Shown one piece after another: positions 1 through 8,682 of a stretch of 64,000 nt of DNA. The stretch's first letter is position 1; every line of letters begins with the position of its first letter. Location: assembly GCF_013870525.1 (NCBI RefSeq), contig NZ_JACBXD010000037.1, forward strand, positions 1 to 64,000, written 5' to 3'. The notes under the pieces were generated by a model. That model was not told where the DNA came from. It worked only from the letters and a program-made list of their open reading frames with translations, and did not search any database. The position numbers and the translations under genes were made by a program. The DNA is from Amycolatopsis pittospori (GTDB taxonomy: Bacteria > Actinomycetota > Actinomycetes > Mycobacteriales > Pseudonocardiaceae).

Positions 1-331
1 CGTAGTCGGCGCCCGACGCGTCCCGGACCGTGGTGAACCCGCGGTCCAGCATGGCGCTCATGGTGCGGGCGCTGTGCGCGGCCACGTAGGACGGCGACGA
101 CGCCGGGAGCGACCCGAGATCCGCCGTCGACGCGGTCACGTGCACATGCGCGTCGACGAGACCTGGCAGCACGACGGCGCCGCGCAGGTCCTCGGTCCGC
201 ACCTCACCCGCGGTGAGGCCCGTGCCGATCTCGACGATGCGGCCGTCCTCGCATCGCAGGTCACCCTCGGTGTACTCGCCCTCGACCGGGTCGAGCAGCC
301 GGGCGTTGCGCAGCAGCAGTGATCCGTTCAC
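1..331 (-). CDS. amidohydrolase family protein, 3' part cut by the window edge
   Basis: The first 110 codons are visible, read leftward off the window edge. The frame opens with GTG and shows a short beta-sandwich-like start (LLLRNARLLDP) followed by PGLVDAHVHVT. The HxH pair is the first metal-binding motif of the amidohydrolase superfamily, as in imidazolonepropionase-like and dihydroorotase-like hydrolases. The GTG overlaps the TGA of the GAF-domain gene (GTGA), so the two are translationally coupled in an MFS-GAF-amidohydrolase operon. The substrate cannot be told from this fragment. The transporter partner suggests an imported cyclic amide, ester or amino-compound, which is inference. 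Confidence 0.8.
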   Translation of the reverse strand, partial: MNGSLLLRNARLLDPVEGEYTEGDLRCEDGRIVEIGTGLTAGEVRTEDLRGAVVLPGLVDAHVHVTASTADLGSLPASSPSYVAAHSARTMSAMLDRGFTTVRDASGADY

Positions 332-765
332 CAGGTCTCCTTCAGTTCGCGCAGGGCCGGGACCGCCAACGGTGCCAGAGAACGGGCCGCCTCGACGGAG
401 GCGTCGTCGTAGCTGCCTTCGGCGTCGAGGATGTTGAGGACGCCGAGCGTGCGGCCGTCGTCCACCACCGGCACGTTGATCACGGCGCCGCAGCCGAGTC
501 CGGCGATCAGGTCGTGGTCGGCGAAGATCTCCCGCACCGCCGCCCTGTCCGGCCCGAAGTACGGCTCCTGGCCGGTGATGCATCGCGCCAGCCAGCCCGC
601 CGCCACCTCGACGGTCTTCTCGCCGCCCACCGGGTATTCGCGCGGATGGCTGCTGTGCACCCGCCGCAACGCCTTTCGTTCGGGCACCCACGCCAGTACG
701 GTGAACAGCCGCACGCCGATCGTGGCGCGGGTCTTGTCCTCCACAGTGGACAGTGAGACGGTCAT
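328..765 (-). CDS. GAF-domain protein
   Basis: This 145-aa protein consists almost entirely of one GAF-like domain, from IGVRLFTVLAW through AVINVPVVDDGRTLGVLNI. GAF domains bind small molecules or act as ligand sensors. There is no output domain (no HTH, kinase or GGDEF). Its ATG overlaps the TGA of the MFS gene (ATGA) and its own stop overlaps the start of the amidohydrolase, so it is the middle gene of a tightly coupled catabolic operon. A free-standing GAF protein between transporter and hydrolase is unusual. It could be an enzyme of the fRMsr-like GAF type or a sensor, and the sequence does not decide between these. Confidence 0.75.
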   Translation of the reverse strand: MTVSLSTVEDKTRATIGVRLFTVLAWVPERKALRRVHSSHPREYPVGGEKTVEVAAGWLARCITGQEPYFGPDRAAVREIFADHDLIAGLGCGAVINVPVVDDGRTLGVLNILDAEGSYDDASVEAARSLAPLAVPALRELKETW

Positions 766-2153
766 TTCGTCATCTCCTTCGCGGTGGCCGCGGGGGCACC
801 GTGTTCGGTCAGTTCTTCCAGCGACCGGCCGGCGGTGGAGAGGCCGAACACGACCACGCACACCACCCCGGCCGCCAGGACGGCGGTGGTCAGGCCGAAG
901 ACGCCGGCGAAGCCGAGGCTCGCCGCCGACAGGCCGATGATCGTCGGGGCCAGGATGCTGCCGACCCGGCCGAACGCGCTGGACAGCCCGGTCCCGCTGG
1001 CGCGGATCCAGGTCGGGAACACCTCGGGGGTGTAGGAGTACACGCCGGCGTAGGTGCCGTTGAGGAAGAACGACAGCACCGCCCCGGCGAGGGTGATCGA
1101 CCACGGCGCGTCCATCTGGCTCAGCCAGAACGCGCTCACCGCCGAACCCGCGAGGTACAGCGCGATGGTGTGCTTGCGGTCGAGTCGTTCGGAAAGCCAG
1201 GCCGCGGAGAAGTACCCGGGGATCTGCGCCAGGTAGATGATGATCGAGAACTCGAAGCTCTTGGTCACCGTGATCCCGCGTTCGACGAGCAGCGTCGGGA
1301 TCCAGGAGAAGAAACCGTAGTAGGAGAAAGTGATCACGAACCAGACGGTCCAGATCACCGCGGTGCGGCGGGCCATCGCCGGGCTCCACAGGAACTTCAG
1401 CGCGCTGAGGAGGTTGACCTTCGGCGTCTCGGTCGCGGGTTTGACGTCGGTCTCGGCGACCGGCGGAAGTGTTTCCCCCGTCGCCTTTTCGACGTCCCGC
1501 TCCAGCTTCGCGACGATCTTCTCGGCTTCGTCGTGACGACCGTTCGCGACCAGGAACCGTGGTGACTCGGGCAGGGACCGGCGCCACCACAGCAGCATGA
1601 CGATCGGCAGCGCGGTGATCAACTGTGCGACGCGCCAGCCCTCCGGCACCGTCGGGACGATGAACCGGCCGATCAGCGCCGCCATGACGAAGCCGAACGA
1701 GAAGAACCCGGCGAGCGCGCCGACGAACCAGCCGCGCCGTTTGGCGGGGACGAACTCGGACAGGAACGGCGCGATGATCGCGCTTTCGGCGCCCGCGCCC
1801 GCTCCGGCCAGCACGCGGGCGCCCAGGAAGACCTCGTAGTTGGGGGAGAACGCGGCGATCACCGAGAACACCGCGTAGAAGGCCAGCGCGTACATCATGA
1901 CCTTCTTGCGGCCGATGCGGTCGCCCAGCAGGCCGGCGGCGATCGCGCCGAAGAGGAATCCGAACGGCGTCGCCGAACCGATCAGCCCGAGCTGTCCGTT
2001 GTCGAGCCCCCAGGCCGCTTTCGCGCTCGGCAGGAGGAAGGCGACGACGGCGGAGTCCATCCCGTCGAAGGTGTAGCCGAGCCCGCCGATGAACAGCAGT
2101 TTGTAATGGGGACGGCTCAGCGGGAGCCGGTCCAGTCGTGCCAGAAGCGTCAT
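762..2153 (-). CDS. MFS transporter, sugar/organic-acid type
   Basis: This 463-aa protein has about 12 hydrophobic segments. It shows the MFS loop 2-3 motif GDRIGRKK (about residue 85) and a matching cytoplasmic motif after TM8 (SERLDRKH). PESPRFL and the central hydrophilic loop are typical of the sugar-porter / aromatic-acid-symporter branch. The start ATG at 2153 is chosen because a GGAAGG stretch precedes it; a longer frame upstream has no support. It is the first gene of an operon with the GAF and amidohydrolase genes, divergent from an RpiR regulator 135 bp away. It most likely imports the substrate of the amidohydrolase, which is inferred from gene order. Confidence 0.85.
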   Translation of the reverse strand: MTLLARLDRLPLSRPHYKLLFIGGLGYTFDGMDSAVVAFLLPSAKAAWGLDNGQLGLIGSATPFGFLFGAIAAGLLGDRIGRKKVMMYALAFYAVFSVIAAFSPNYEVFLGARVLAGAGAGAESAIIAPFLSEFVPAKRRGWFVGALAGFFSFGFVMAALIGRFIVPTVPEGWRVAQLITALPIVMLLWWRRSLPESPRFLVANGRHDEAEKIVAKLERDVEKATGETLPPVAETDVKPATETPKVNLLSALKFLWSPAMARRTAVIWTVWFVITFSYYGFFSWIPTLLVERGITVTKSFEFSIIIYLAQIPGYFSAAWLSERLDRKHTIALYLAGSAVSAFWLSQMDAPWSITLAGAVLSFFLNGTYAGVYSYTPEVFPTWIRASGTGLSSAFGRVGSILAPTIIGLSAASLGFAGVFGLTTAVLAAGVVCVVVFGLSTAGRSLEELTEHGAPAATAKEMTK

Positions 2154-2201
2154 GGGGAACGCCTTCCGTGGTTCGGGCGACGAGGAGTGCCGACAACGTA
2201 T

Positions 2202-2224
2202 ACTGCGTTTCAGTAAAACTGCAA
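2202..2224. promoter_or_regulatory. candidate RpiR operator in divergent promoter region
   Basis: The intergenic region between the MFS operon and the rpiR-like gene is noticeably AT-richer here and holds an imperfect palindrome centred on GTTTCAGTAAAAC. RpiR/HexR-type regulators often bind short TTT/AAA palindromes at this location. The assignment rests only on position and symmetry. Confidence 0.3.
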
Positions 2225-2288
2225 TGGTTGTTGCACGTGGTCCGGCCGGCACGATGCGTTACCGTGACGCGGTCGAGGGAGGGCGTGC

Positions 2289-3173
2289 GTGACAGAGACG
2301 GGGATCGACGACGGTTTCGAGGCGTGGCTTCGGGATCGGACACCGGAACGCGGGCTGCGACCGAAATCGGCCGCGGTACTCGAAGTGCTGGTCTCGCAGC
2401 CGCGGCGGGCCTCGTTCGGTTCGACGGCCGAGCTCGCCCAGCTCGCCGGCGTCAACGTCGCCACCGTCACCCGGACCGCGCAAGCGCTCGGGTTCGCCGG
2501 TTGGCCCGCCCTGCAACAGGAACTGCGGGCGCGGTACATGTCGTCGCTCAGCGCGCCGCAGGTCGCCGAGGAACACCGGGACGTCGACTCGCCGGGTTCG
2601 GCTTCGCTGCGCCGCGACCTCGACGGTCTTGCACTGCTCAACCGGCGCTTCGACGAAGACGAGATCCGGAACGTCGCCCACGCCGTCGCGGCCGCGCGCC
2701 GCACCGTGGTCATCGCCGACGGCAGCTACGCCGCTGTCGGGATCGCCTTCGCGCACAACGCGCGGCTGGCCGGCTACGACGTCCACGCGATCACCGCCGG
2801 TGACGCCGAACTCGCCAACGCGACGGCGAAACTCACCGCAGAGGACGTGCTGATCGCGATCAGTTTCTGGCGGCTGTACGAAAGCACCGTGCTCGCCGCG
2901 AACGAGGCGAAGGCCAGGGGAGCGCGTGCCTTCGCGATCACCGACGCGGCCAGCCCCGCGCTGGCGGGCGCCGTCGAACAGGTGCTCATGGTGCCTGCCG
3001 AGGGTGTGACCTTCTTCCCGTCCCTCACCGCGGGGATGAGCCTGGTGCAGGCGATCGTCGCGCAGCTCGCCGCCGTCGATCCCGCCCGCACCAGCGAATC
3101 CATCGAAGCCGCCGAGGCGATGTGGTCGCGGTTCGATCTGCTGCACCGCCGCCCGTCGGGCAAGCGGGTCTGA
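2289..3173 (+). CDS. RpiR/HexR-family transcriptional regulator (HTH_6 + SIS)
   Basis: This 294-aa protein has an N-terminal winged helix-turn-helix (about residues 15-85; AELAQLAGVNVATVTRTAQALG) and a C-terminal SIS domain (about residues 110-260; VIADGSYAAVGIAFAHNARLAGYDV). SIS domains bind phosphosugars or related ligands. The GTG start is set by a strong GAGGGAGGG ribosome site 5 nt upstream. It is divergent from the MFS-GAF-amidohydrolase operon and is the natural candidate for its regulator. In the family, ligand binding in the SIS domain relieves or activates DNA binding. The ligand here is unknown. Confidence 0.85.
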   Translation: MTETGIDDGFEAWLRDRTPERGLRPKSAAVLEVLVSQPRRASFGSTAELAQLAGVNVATVTRTAQALGFAGWPALQQELRARYMSSLSAPQVAEEHRDVDSPGSASLRRDLDGLALLNRRFDEDEIRNVAHAVAAARRTVVIADGSYAAVGIAFAHNARLAGYDVHAITAGDAELANATAKLTAEDVLIAISFWRLYESTVLAANEAKARGARAFAITDAASPALAGAVEQVLMVPAEGVTFFPSLTAGMSLVQAIVAQLAAVDPARTSESIEAAEAMWSRFDLLHRRPSGKRV

Positions 3174-3317
3174 GTCGAGGTCGGCCGAACGGTCAGTGCC
3201 GAAAAGGCCGACCGGTCGAGGTGTCTCCGCCGGATGACCGATCCGCCGGGCCCCCTCGCCGGGCGATTCTGGTTCCAGGCCGCCGGAAAGGCGCGGCACG
3301 GGATCGAGGAGGCCGAA

Positions 3318-3482
3318 ATGACGATCATCGCGACCATGGGTGCTTACGCCGGGCTCGCCCTTCTGGCGCTGATGGCGGTGACCCCGCTGCTGGTCGACCT
3401 CGACCAGCGTTTCCCGGTCGCCCGCCGGGTGAAGGCGGCCGAACGGGAACGTCCGATGCCCGCCAACCTCGCCTCGGCGTGA
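3318..3482 (+). CDS. small single-span membrane protein
   Basis: This 54-aa ORF starts at an ATG 5 nt after a clear GAGGAGG ribosome site. Residues 3-27 form one hydrophobic helix (MGAYAGLALLALMAVTPLLV), followed by a basic cytoplasmic-looking tail (RRVKAAERER). No family was recognised. The ribosome site and the tidy topology are the only support. The gene stands alone between the regulator and the next small ORF. Confidence 0.5.
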   Translation: MTIIATMGAYAGLALLALMAVTPLLVDLDQRFPVARRVKAAERERPMPANLASA

Positions 3483-3551
3483 CGCAGAGCACAGATTTCC
3501 GCGTGGGGCTACCTCACGTGAGTGATTCCAGCTTCATCGAGTCGTAACTTT

Positions 3552-3884
3552 ATGTCGCGTTATGAAACGCTGAGTGACGTGACCGTGGAGTGCTGCACCA
3601 ACGCAAAGCCCGTCGACGCCTTCGCGGAATTCCGCCGGAACGTCGACGAACTGACCCAGGCGTACATCGACGCCTGCCGTCAGGGGCGCAGCCCCGGCGA
3701 CGCGACCCTCGATCTCTTGCAGCGGGTACACCGCGAAGACCGCAACTGGGTCGTCGTCCATCTGACGTTCGCGATCGCCGCGCTCGCGCATCAGCGGGCT
3801 CTGGCCCCGGTCGACGCCGTCACCCGGCCAGGTGGCGTAACGGGTGCGCCGGAGCGACCGTTGTTAGCTTCCGCGAGTGACTGA
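3552..3884 (+). CDS. hypothetical protein, 110 aa, contains a TTA codon
   Basis: This is a soluble, mainly helical protein (FRRNVDELTQAYIDACRQG; LLQRVHREDRNWVVVHLTFAIAALAHQRAL) of unrecognised family. No good ribosome site precedes ATG 3552; GTG 3579 is an alternative start. It overlaps the start of the VanZ-RDD gene by 8 nt, which suggests coupling. A rare TTA leucine codon sits at 3864-3866, four codons from the last sense codon, making expression potentially dependent on the bldA tRNA. Confidence 0.55.
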   Translation: MSRYETLSDVTVECCTNAKPVDAFAEFRRNVDELTQAYIDACRQGRSPGDATLDLLQRVHREDRNWVVVHLTFAIAALAHQRALAPVDAVTRPGGVTGAPERPLLASASD

Positions 3885-4989
3885 TCCGACCATCTCCGCG
3901 GTCATCGCGGTGTTCGCGGGCTTCGCGCTCGCGATCCTGCTGGCCATTCCCTACATCGCCGCGAGCTACCGGCGCCGTGGCGAGGTCGGGCTCTGGCGGG
4001 TGCTGCTGGTCTTCGGGTTCCTGGTCTACGCGATGTCCTTGTGGACCTACACCTTGCTGCCCATCCCGCAGACGACGGCGGCGTGGTGCGCCGAAAACGC
4101 CTCCAGTCACCTGCAACTCCGGCCGTTCCAGTTCGTCGCCGACATCGGCCGCGAACAGATCGGCACCGGTCTCCGGGCGTTCCTGCGCAATCCCGCTCTC
4201 CAGCAGGCTGTCTTCAACGTCGCGCTGTTCGTACCGCTGGGGATGTTCCTCCGGCACCTCTTCCGGCGGAATTTCGTGAGCACGGTGGCGCTCGGTTTCG
4301 CGGTCTCGCTGTTCATCGAATGCACTCAGCTCACCGGCGTCTGGTTCCTGTTCGAATGCCCGTACCGGCTGGCCGACGTCGACGACCTGCTGACCAACAC
4401 CCTCGGCGCCGCGGTCGGTTTCGGGCTCGCGCCTCTGCTGAGGCTGCTGCCCGGTAGGGAGCCGTCGGTGTCGCCGGGAACTCCCCGGCCGGTCACCGCT
4501 CGCCGCCGGCTTCTCGGGATGGCGGTCGATTTCCTTTCCGTGGTGCTGCTCGGCACCACGGTCGGGATCGTGACGACTTTGCTGGCAGGCGAACCGGATA
4601 CGGTCGTCTCGGCCCTGATCGGCACGCTGCTGCCCGCGATCCTGCTGCTGTTCGTCGTTCCGCTCGCGGGCAACGGAGCCAGTTTCGGACAGCGGGTCGT
4701 GCTGCTGCGTCCTGTCGGGCCTTCGGGGCACAAACCCGCCGTGTGGCGGATGATCCTGCGCTTCCTGGCCGGTTCCGGCGGCTATTTCACCTTGCTGGCA
4801 CTGGCTTCCCTGGTCAACGGCGGTTTCGAGCCATTGGCGAATCTGCTGTTCTTCGTCAGCGGCATCCTCGCGATCCGGCCGCAAGGCCACAAGGGACTGT
4901 CCGGTCTCGTGGCCGGCCTGCGCGTGATCGACGCTCGAGCGCTCGACGACTCGGAGGAGCCCGCCGCCGTCGCCGAAGGGCTCCGCTAG
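3877..4989 (+). CDS. VanZ-like / RDD-domain fusion membrane protein
   Basis: This 370-aa integral membrane protein has two parts. Residues 1-190 are VanZ-like: several TM helices with the conserved FVPLGMFLRHL, a hydrophobic helix ending in ECTQ, and RLADVDDLLTNTLGA. Residues 205-350 are RDD-like: basic RRRLLGMAVDFLS, GASFGQRVVLLR and a long terminal TM hairpin. VanZ proteins are linked to lipoglycopeptide (teicoplanin) tolerance; RDD proteins are poorly characterised membrane proteins. The fusion occurs in actinomycetes. The GTG start overlaps the upstream gene. The function is not clear, but it is likely an envelope protein. Confidence 0.8.
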   Translation: MTDPTISAVIAVFAGFALAILLAIPYIAASYRRRGEVGLWRVLLVFGFLVYAMSLWTYTLLPIPQTTAAWCAENASSHLQLRPFQFVADIGREQIGTGLRAFLRNPALQQAVFNVALFVPLGMFLRHLFRRNFVSTVALGFAVSLFIECTQLTGVWFLFECPYRLADVDDLLTNTLGAAVGFGLAPLLRLLPGREPSVSPGTPRPVTARRRLLGMAVDFLSVVLLGTTVGIVTTLLAGEPDTVVSALIGTLLPAILLLFVVPLAGNGASFGQRVVLLRPVGPSGHKPAVWRMILRFLAGSGGYFTLLALASLVNGGFEPLANLLFFVSGILAIRPQGHKGLSGLVAGLRVIDARALDDSEEPAAVAEGLR

Positions 4990-5095
4990 CGCGGAGGCTT
5001 GTCCTGGTAGTCGCGGTAACAGGATCCGCACGACCTGGTTGCGGCCCGGCCTTCACACCAGGCTCGGCCACATCAGCGATCAGGGAGGACGCGCG

Positions 5096-6067
5096 ATGCG
5101 CTTTCGACGAAGTTTGGTTCTGCCGGTGATCCTGGCCGCGGCGATCGCCGGGATCGGCCCGTCACCGGCGGCGGCGACGGGCGGGGGAGAAGCGGTGGAG
5201 GTCACCGCGCCGTCGCTGTACCCGGAGGGGGTCGCCTGGGATCCGACGCGCCAGGCCACGCTCGTGGGATCCGTCCGGTTCGGCACGGTCGCGGTGGTCC
5301 AGCGCGACCGGACCGTCCGGACACTGGTGAACGACCCGGCCATCGTGTCGGTGTTCGGCCTCACCGTCGACGCGGCACGGGGCCGGATCCTGGTCACCTA
5401 CGGGGATTTGGGGCTCGGTGAACGCTCGGCGCCGGAGACGGTCGACCGGCAATCGGGGCTCGGCATCTTCGATCTGCGCACCGGCGCGCGGATCGCGCTG
5501 GTCGACCTCGCCGTCGGGGAAGGCGGGCACGCCGCCAACGACGTCGCGGTCGACCCGCGCGGGAACGCGTACGTCACCGACACCGTCGGAGACGCGCTCT
5601 TCCGGGTCGACCCGCGCGGCCGGATCACCGCGCACGTCACCGGGCCCGAGTTCGCGAGCGAGGGATTCGGGCTCAACGGCGTCGTCTGGCATCCGGACGG
5701 TTTCGTGCTCACCGTCCTGTACAGCTCGGGACGGCTGTTCAAAGTGGACATGGATTCGGGGAGGATCGGCACGGTGAAGCTGGAACGGCCGCTGGTCGGC
5801 GGTGATGGGCTGGTCCTGCGCCACGACGGTTCGCTCGTCTCGGTCACCAACGACCTCGGCACACCGGGGCTGAACGCGGTCCGCTTGCTCTCGTCCGCCG
5901 ACCACTGGCGGACGTCGCGGGAACGCCGGATCACCACGCGGTGGCCGGACGGGAAACCGACCACCGCGACCGCGACCCCGTTCGGGACCGTCGTGCTGAC
6001 GGGGCATCTCGACGCGTTGCTCGCGGGCGACACGTCGGTTCGCACCTTCGCGCTGCGCCGGTTCTGA
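5096..6067 (+). CDS. secreted SMP-30/gluconolactonase-like beta-propeller protein
   Basis: This 323-aa protein has an N-terminal Sec signal (RFRRSLVLPVILAAAIAGIG, with cleavage probably after AAA at about residue 25). Repeated blade motifs follow: YPEGVAWDP, NDVAVDPRGNAYVTDTVGD, LNGVVWHPDGF. This is the SMP-30/LRE six-blade propeller family, whose members hydrolyse lactones or bind ligands extracellularly. ATG 5096 is favoured over an upstream in-frame start because of the AGGGAGG before it and the proper signal peptide. It converges with the APH-like gene, leaving only 15 nt. The substrate is unknown. Confidence 0.8.
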   Translation: MRFRRSLVLPVILAAAIAGIGPSPAAATGGGEAVEVTAPSLYPEGVAWDPTRQATLVGSVRFGTVAVVQRDRTVRTLVNDPAIVSVFGLTVDAARGRILVTYGDLGLGERSAPETVDRQSGLGIFDLRTGARIALVDLAVGEGGHAANDVAVDPRGNAYVTDTVGDALFRVDPRGRITAHVTGPEFASEGFGLNGVVWHPDGFVLTVLYSSGRLFKVDMDSGRIGTVKLERPLVGGDGLVLRHDGSLVSVTNDLGTPGLNAVRLLSSADHWRTSRERRITTRWPDGKPTTATATPFGTVVLTGHLDALLAGDTSVRTFALRRF

Positions 6068-6082
6068 CGAAGGATGGGCTCT

Positions 6083-6952
6083 CTAGCCGAGGAGGGCCTG
6101 GGTGATCTGGCGGGTGGTCTGCGCGGCGATGTGGGGGTTGACGGCGGCGTAGCCGACATAGGCGTTCAATCCGGTCGCCAGGGCCCAGCCGCGACCACGA
6201 GTCCAGGTGGCATCGTCCACGTCGAGCGCGGCGCGGAAAGTGGCTCGTGTCCCGGCCGACAGGAGGGTGAAGGCGATCATCAGGTCGCGAGCGGGATCGC
6301 CCATGCCGAGTTCACCGAAGTCGATGACCGCGCTGAGACGACCCCTGGTCGTCAGCAGGTTGCCGGTGTGGAAATCGCCGTGGAACCAGACCGGTGGACG
6401 GTCCCACGCCGGGGCGGCGAGAGCGGCGTCCCACAGTTCGCTCATCGCCCCGGTGTCGAAGGTGTCGCCGACTTTCGTGATGGCGGCTCGCGTCGCCGCG
6501 TCCCTCGTGGCCAGCGGCCGGCCGGCGAGATCGCCGGTCTTCGCGAAGCCGAACCCGTGCAGCGCGGTCAGGAATCCGGCCAGCGTGCCGGCGGCCTCGT
6601 GCGAGCCGGACAGCGCATCGACGGTCGCCACCTCACCGTCCAGCCAGCGCGACACCGCCCACGGCCACGGATAGCCGAAGTCCGGTTCTCCCACCTCCAC
6701 CACCACGGGCACGGCGAGCGGAAGGTGCGGGGCGAGCCGGGGCAGCCACTCGGCTTCCTTGCCCGCCTGCTCGATCGCGCCGTCATGGCGAGGCAGCCGA
6801 ACCGCCAGCTCCTCACCCAGCCGGTAGATCACATGATCCGAGCCGGCCGGGGCGTGCGGACGCAACGGTGACCCCGCCCAGCGCGGGAACTGCGTATCGA
6901 TCAGACGCCTCGCCAGCGCGGCATCGATCACGGGGGTCGATTCGACGGTCAA
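6083..6952 (-). CDS. aminoglycoside phosphotransferase-fold kinase
   Basis: This 289-aa member of the APH/choline kinase family has the catalytic loop HGDFHTGNLL (about residue 190) with catalytic Asp and Asn, and the DFG-like metal motif VIDFGELGMGDPARDL (about residue 213). The N-lobe shows VIYRLGEELAVRLPRH with the ATP-binding Arg/Lys region. The start is TTG 6952 with GGGAG upstream; an in-frame GTG eight codons further in is an alternative. Substrates in this family range from aminoglycosides and macrolides to small metabolites, and the sequence alone does not decide. A true resistance role is possible but unproven. Confidence 0.8.
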   Translation of the reverse strand: MTVESTPVIDAALARRLIDTQFPRWAGSPLRPHAPAGSDHVIYRLGEELAVRLPRHDGAIEQAGKEAEWLPRLAPHLPLAVPVVVEVGEPDFGYPWPWAVSRWLDGEVATVDALSGSHEAAGTLAGFLTALHGFGFAKTGDLAGRPLATRDAATRAAITKVGDTFDTGAMSELWDAALAAPAWDRPPVWFHGDFHTGNLLTTRGRLSAVIDFGELGMGDPARDLMIAFTLLSAGTRATFRAALDVDDATWTRGRGWALATGLNAYVGYAAVNPHIAAQTTRQITQALLG

Positions 6953-7134
6953 GGACGGCTCCCACGGGTAGGCCGTGGCAGTGTGTCAAGGCCTCCGCGG
7001 GGTGATCAACCGGTTTGTGCGACTCGTGCGCTGTCCGCCTCCTCGCCGGGCCGACGCCACCCGATCGGGTCTATCCTTCCGCTCGCGCGAGTCATTCCGC
7101 CTGGCAGCGGGCTCGGAGCGGAACACTCTTCGCG

Positions 7135-7536
7135 GTGAACGTGGAGTCGATGGACGACGTGGCCGACTGCCTGCTTTCGGTGGCCTGGAACATTTTCCCG
7201 CTGATGGGGAAACCTCCCGCGCGTCCGGGGAACCGGGCCGAGGAGATCCGGTCCTTCCTCGTCGACGCCTGCCACGACGCCGGTCTGCGTGCCCGTGAAT
7301 GGGCGGCCGAGCACGGAGCGGGAACCGAGGAGGAGCATCGTCCGTTCCTGCGGCTCGCCGAGGTCGCCGCGGACGCGAACCTGGTCCTGAGCATGGTCTC
7401 CGGGACGCTGGTCGCCGACCACGAACGCGTCCGGCGCCGGTGGACCGAGACCGAAGCCCTGGTCCACGAGGCACGGGGCCTGGCCGAACGGGTGGCCGAA
7501 TTCCTCGACAGCCAGGCGGCTTTGCCCTGTCCTTAG
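7135..7536 (+). CDS. hypothetical protein, 133 aa
   Basis: This is a soluble, helix-rich protein (AEEIRSFLVDACHDAGLRAREWAAEHGAG; LVHEARGLAERVAEFLDSQ) of unrecognised family. The start is uncertain: GTG 7135 or ATG 7150, neither with an ideal ribosome site. It converges with the protease gene, and a symmetric stem-loop separates the two stops. Codon use is typical of the window, which supports it as coding. Confidence 0.55.
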   Translation: MNVESMDDVADCLLSVAWNIFPLMGKPPARPGNRAEEIRSFLVDACHDAGLRAREWAAEHGAGTEEEHRPFLRLAEVAADANLVLSMVSGTLVADHERVRRRWTETEALVHEARGLAERVAEFLDSQAALPCP

Positions 7537-7544
7537 CCCGACAC

Positions 7545-7574
7545 GGACGCCCGGACCGCGAGATCCGGGCGTCC
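7545..7574. terminator. bidirectional stem-loop terminator
   Basis: Perfect 11-nt arms (GGACGCCCGGA / TCCGGGCGTCC) around an 8-nt loop lie between the converging 133-aa hypothetical gene and the protease gene. There is no long U tract, as is common in actinomycetes. Confidence 0.7.
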
Positions 7575-7587
7575 CTGTGCCGGCGGC

Positions 7588-8682
7588 TCAGTCCGTGACG
7601 AGGGTCAGGTCGTAGCGGTTGAGCACCTCCCTGACGGGCTGGAAGAAGGTGGTGCCGCCCTCGGTGCAGTCACCCGATCCACCCGAGGTCATACCCTGCG
7701 CCTGCACCAGTTTCGTGCCGGAACCGGACTCCGGACGACTGACGAACGAGCCGCCGGAGTCACCCGGTTCGGCACAGGCGCTGGTCTGCGTGAGGCCCTT
7801 CACGATGTTCCCGTTGCCGTAGTTCACCGTCTGGTCCAGCGCTTCGACGCGCCCGCAGTGCCAATGGGTGGTGATCCCGGACCGGCAGATCCTGCCGCCG
7901 ACCCCGACGACGTCGGAGCCTTCGATCCGCACGTCCGTCCCGTCCTCGTACCGGTCGACCCGCGGCGGCGTCGAGACATCGCTGTGGGTCACCTTGACCG
8001 TGCCGTAGTCGTTGCCGGGGAACGACGACTTCGCGACCCTGCCGATGGTGCCGTCGACGCCCTGCACCGTGCCGCCGAGTTCGGTGCAGTGGCCCGCTGT
8101 GATGACGTAGTGGTCATCGTCGTCGTAGGCAGTGAACCCGACCGAACAGGCGCCGCCGTTGAAATAGAGCCCTTGTCCGCCGATCACGCTCCAGAGCGGC
8201 CTGGGAGCGCTCTTCACCTGTTCCACCCGGACAGGAACGCCCGCGGAGGTGGCCCAGGCCCGGCCGGCTGAGTCGCCGCCCACCACACTGACCACGACCT
8301 CGTTCGACGGCACGTCGACGTACCAGCCCGCGACCGAGGCGGGTACGCCCGCGGTTCTGTTGTCCAATGTGGACTGGATACTCTTCAGTTCCGCGATGCT
8401 GTGCCGCACCACCTTCGGGGTGGCGCCCGCTGCCCGGATCTGTGCCGCGCGGCTCGCGTCGGTGGTGCCGACGATCAGTTCGCCGGTCGTCGTGTCCAGC
8501 CAGGAATCGGCGTACGCGGAACCGAGGGAACCACCGAATTTCTGGTGCGCGGCGGCCAGGGCGACCGGTCCGGCCGCTTCGTTCAGGACGGGCGTGGCCG
8601 CCGCCGCGGGGGTGGCGAAAGCGGTCACCGCCGCGGCGGCACCGACCACGGCCGTTATGGTGCGCAGAGGACGTCGAATCAC
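7588..8682 (-). CDS. secreted streptogrisin/alpha-lytic-type serine protease (S1E)
   Basis: This 364-aa pre-pro-protease has a Sec signal (residues 1-28, ending AFATPAAAA) and a propeptide of about 130 residues of the alpha-lytic protease prodomain type (EAAGPVALAAAHQKFGG; AGATPKVVRHS). The chymotrypsin-fold domain follows, with the triad His198 (TAGHC), Asp225 (GNDYG) and Ser309 (AEPGDSGGS). Paired cysteines fit the usual disulfides. GTG 8682 is chosen because GGAGG sits 5 nt upstream; an in-frame ATG four codons earlier lies on top of that ribosome site. It is an extracellular protease for protein scavenging, activated by prodomain cleavage. Confidence 0.9.
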   Translation of the reverse strand: MIRRPLRTITAVVGAAAAVTAFATPAAAATPVLNEAAGPVALAAAHQKFGGSLGSAYADSWLDTTTGELIVGTTDASRAAQIRAAGATPKVVRHSIAELKSIQSTLDNRTAGVPASVAGWYVDVPSNEVVVSVVGGDSAGRAWATSAGVPVRVEQVKSAPRPLWSVIGGQGLYFNGGACSVGFTAYDDDDHYVITAGHCTELGGTVQGVDGTIGRVAKSSFPGNDYGTVKVTHSDVSTPPRVDRYEDGTDVRIEGSDVVGVGGRICRSGITTHWHCGRVEALDQTVNYGNGNIVKGLTQTSACAEPGDSGGSFVSRPESGSGTKLVQAQGMTSGGSGDCTEGGTTFFQPVREVLNRYDLTLVTD

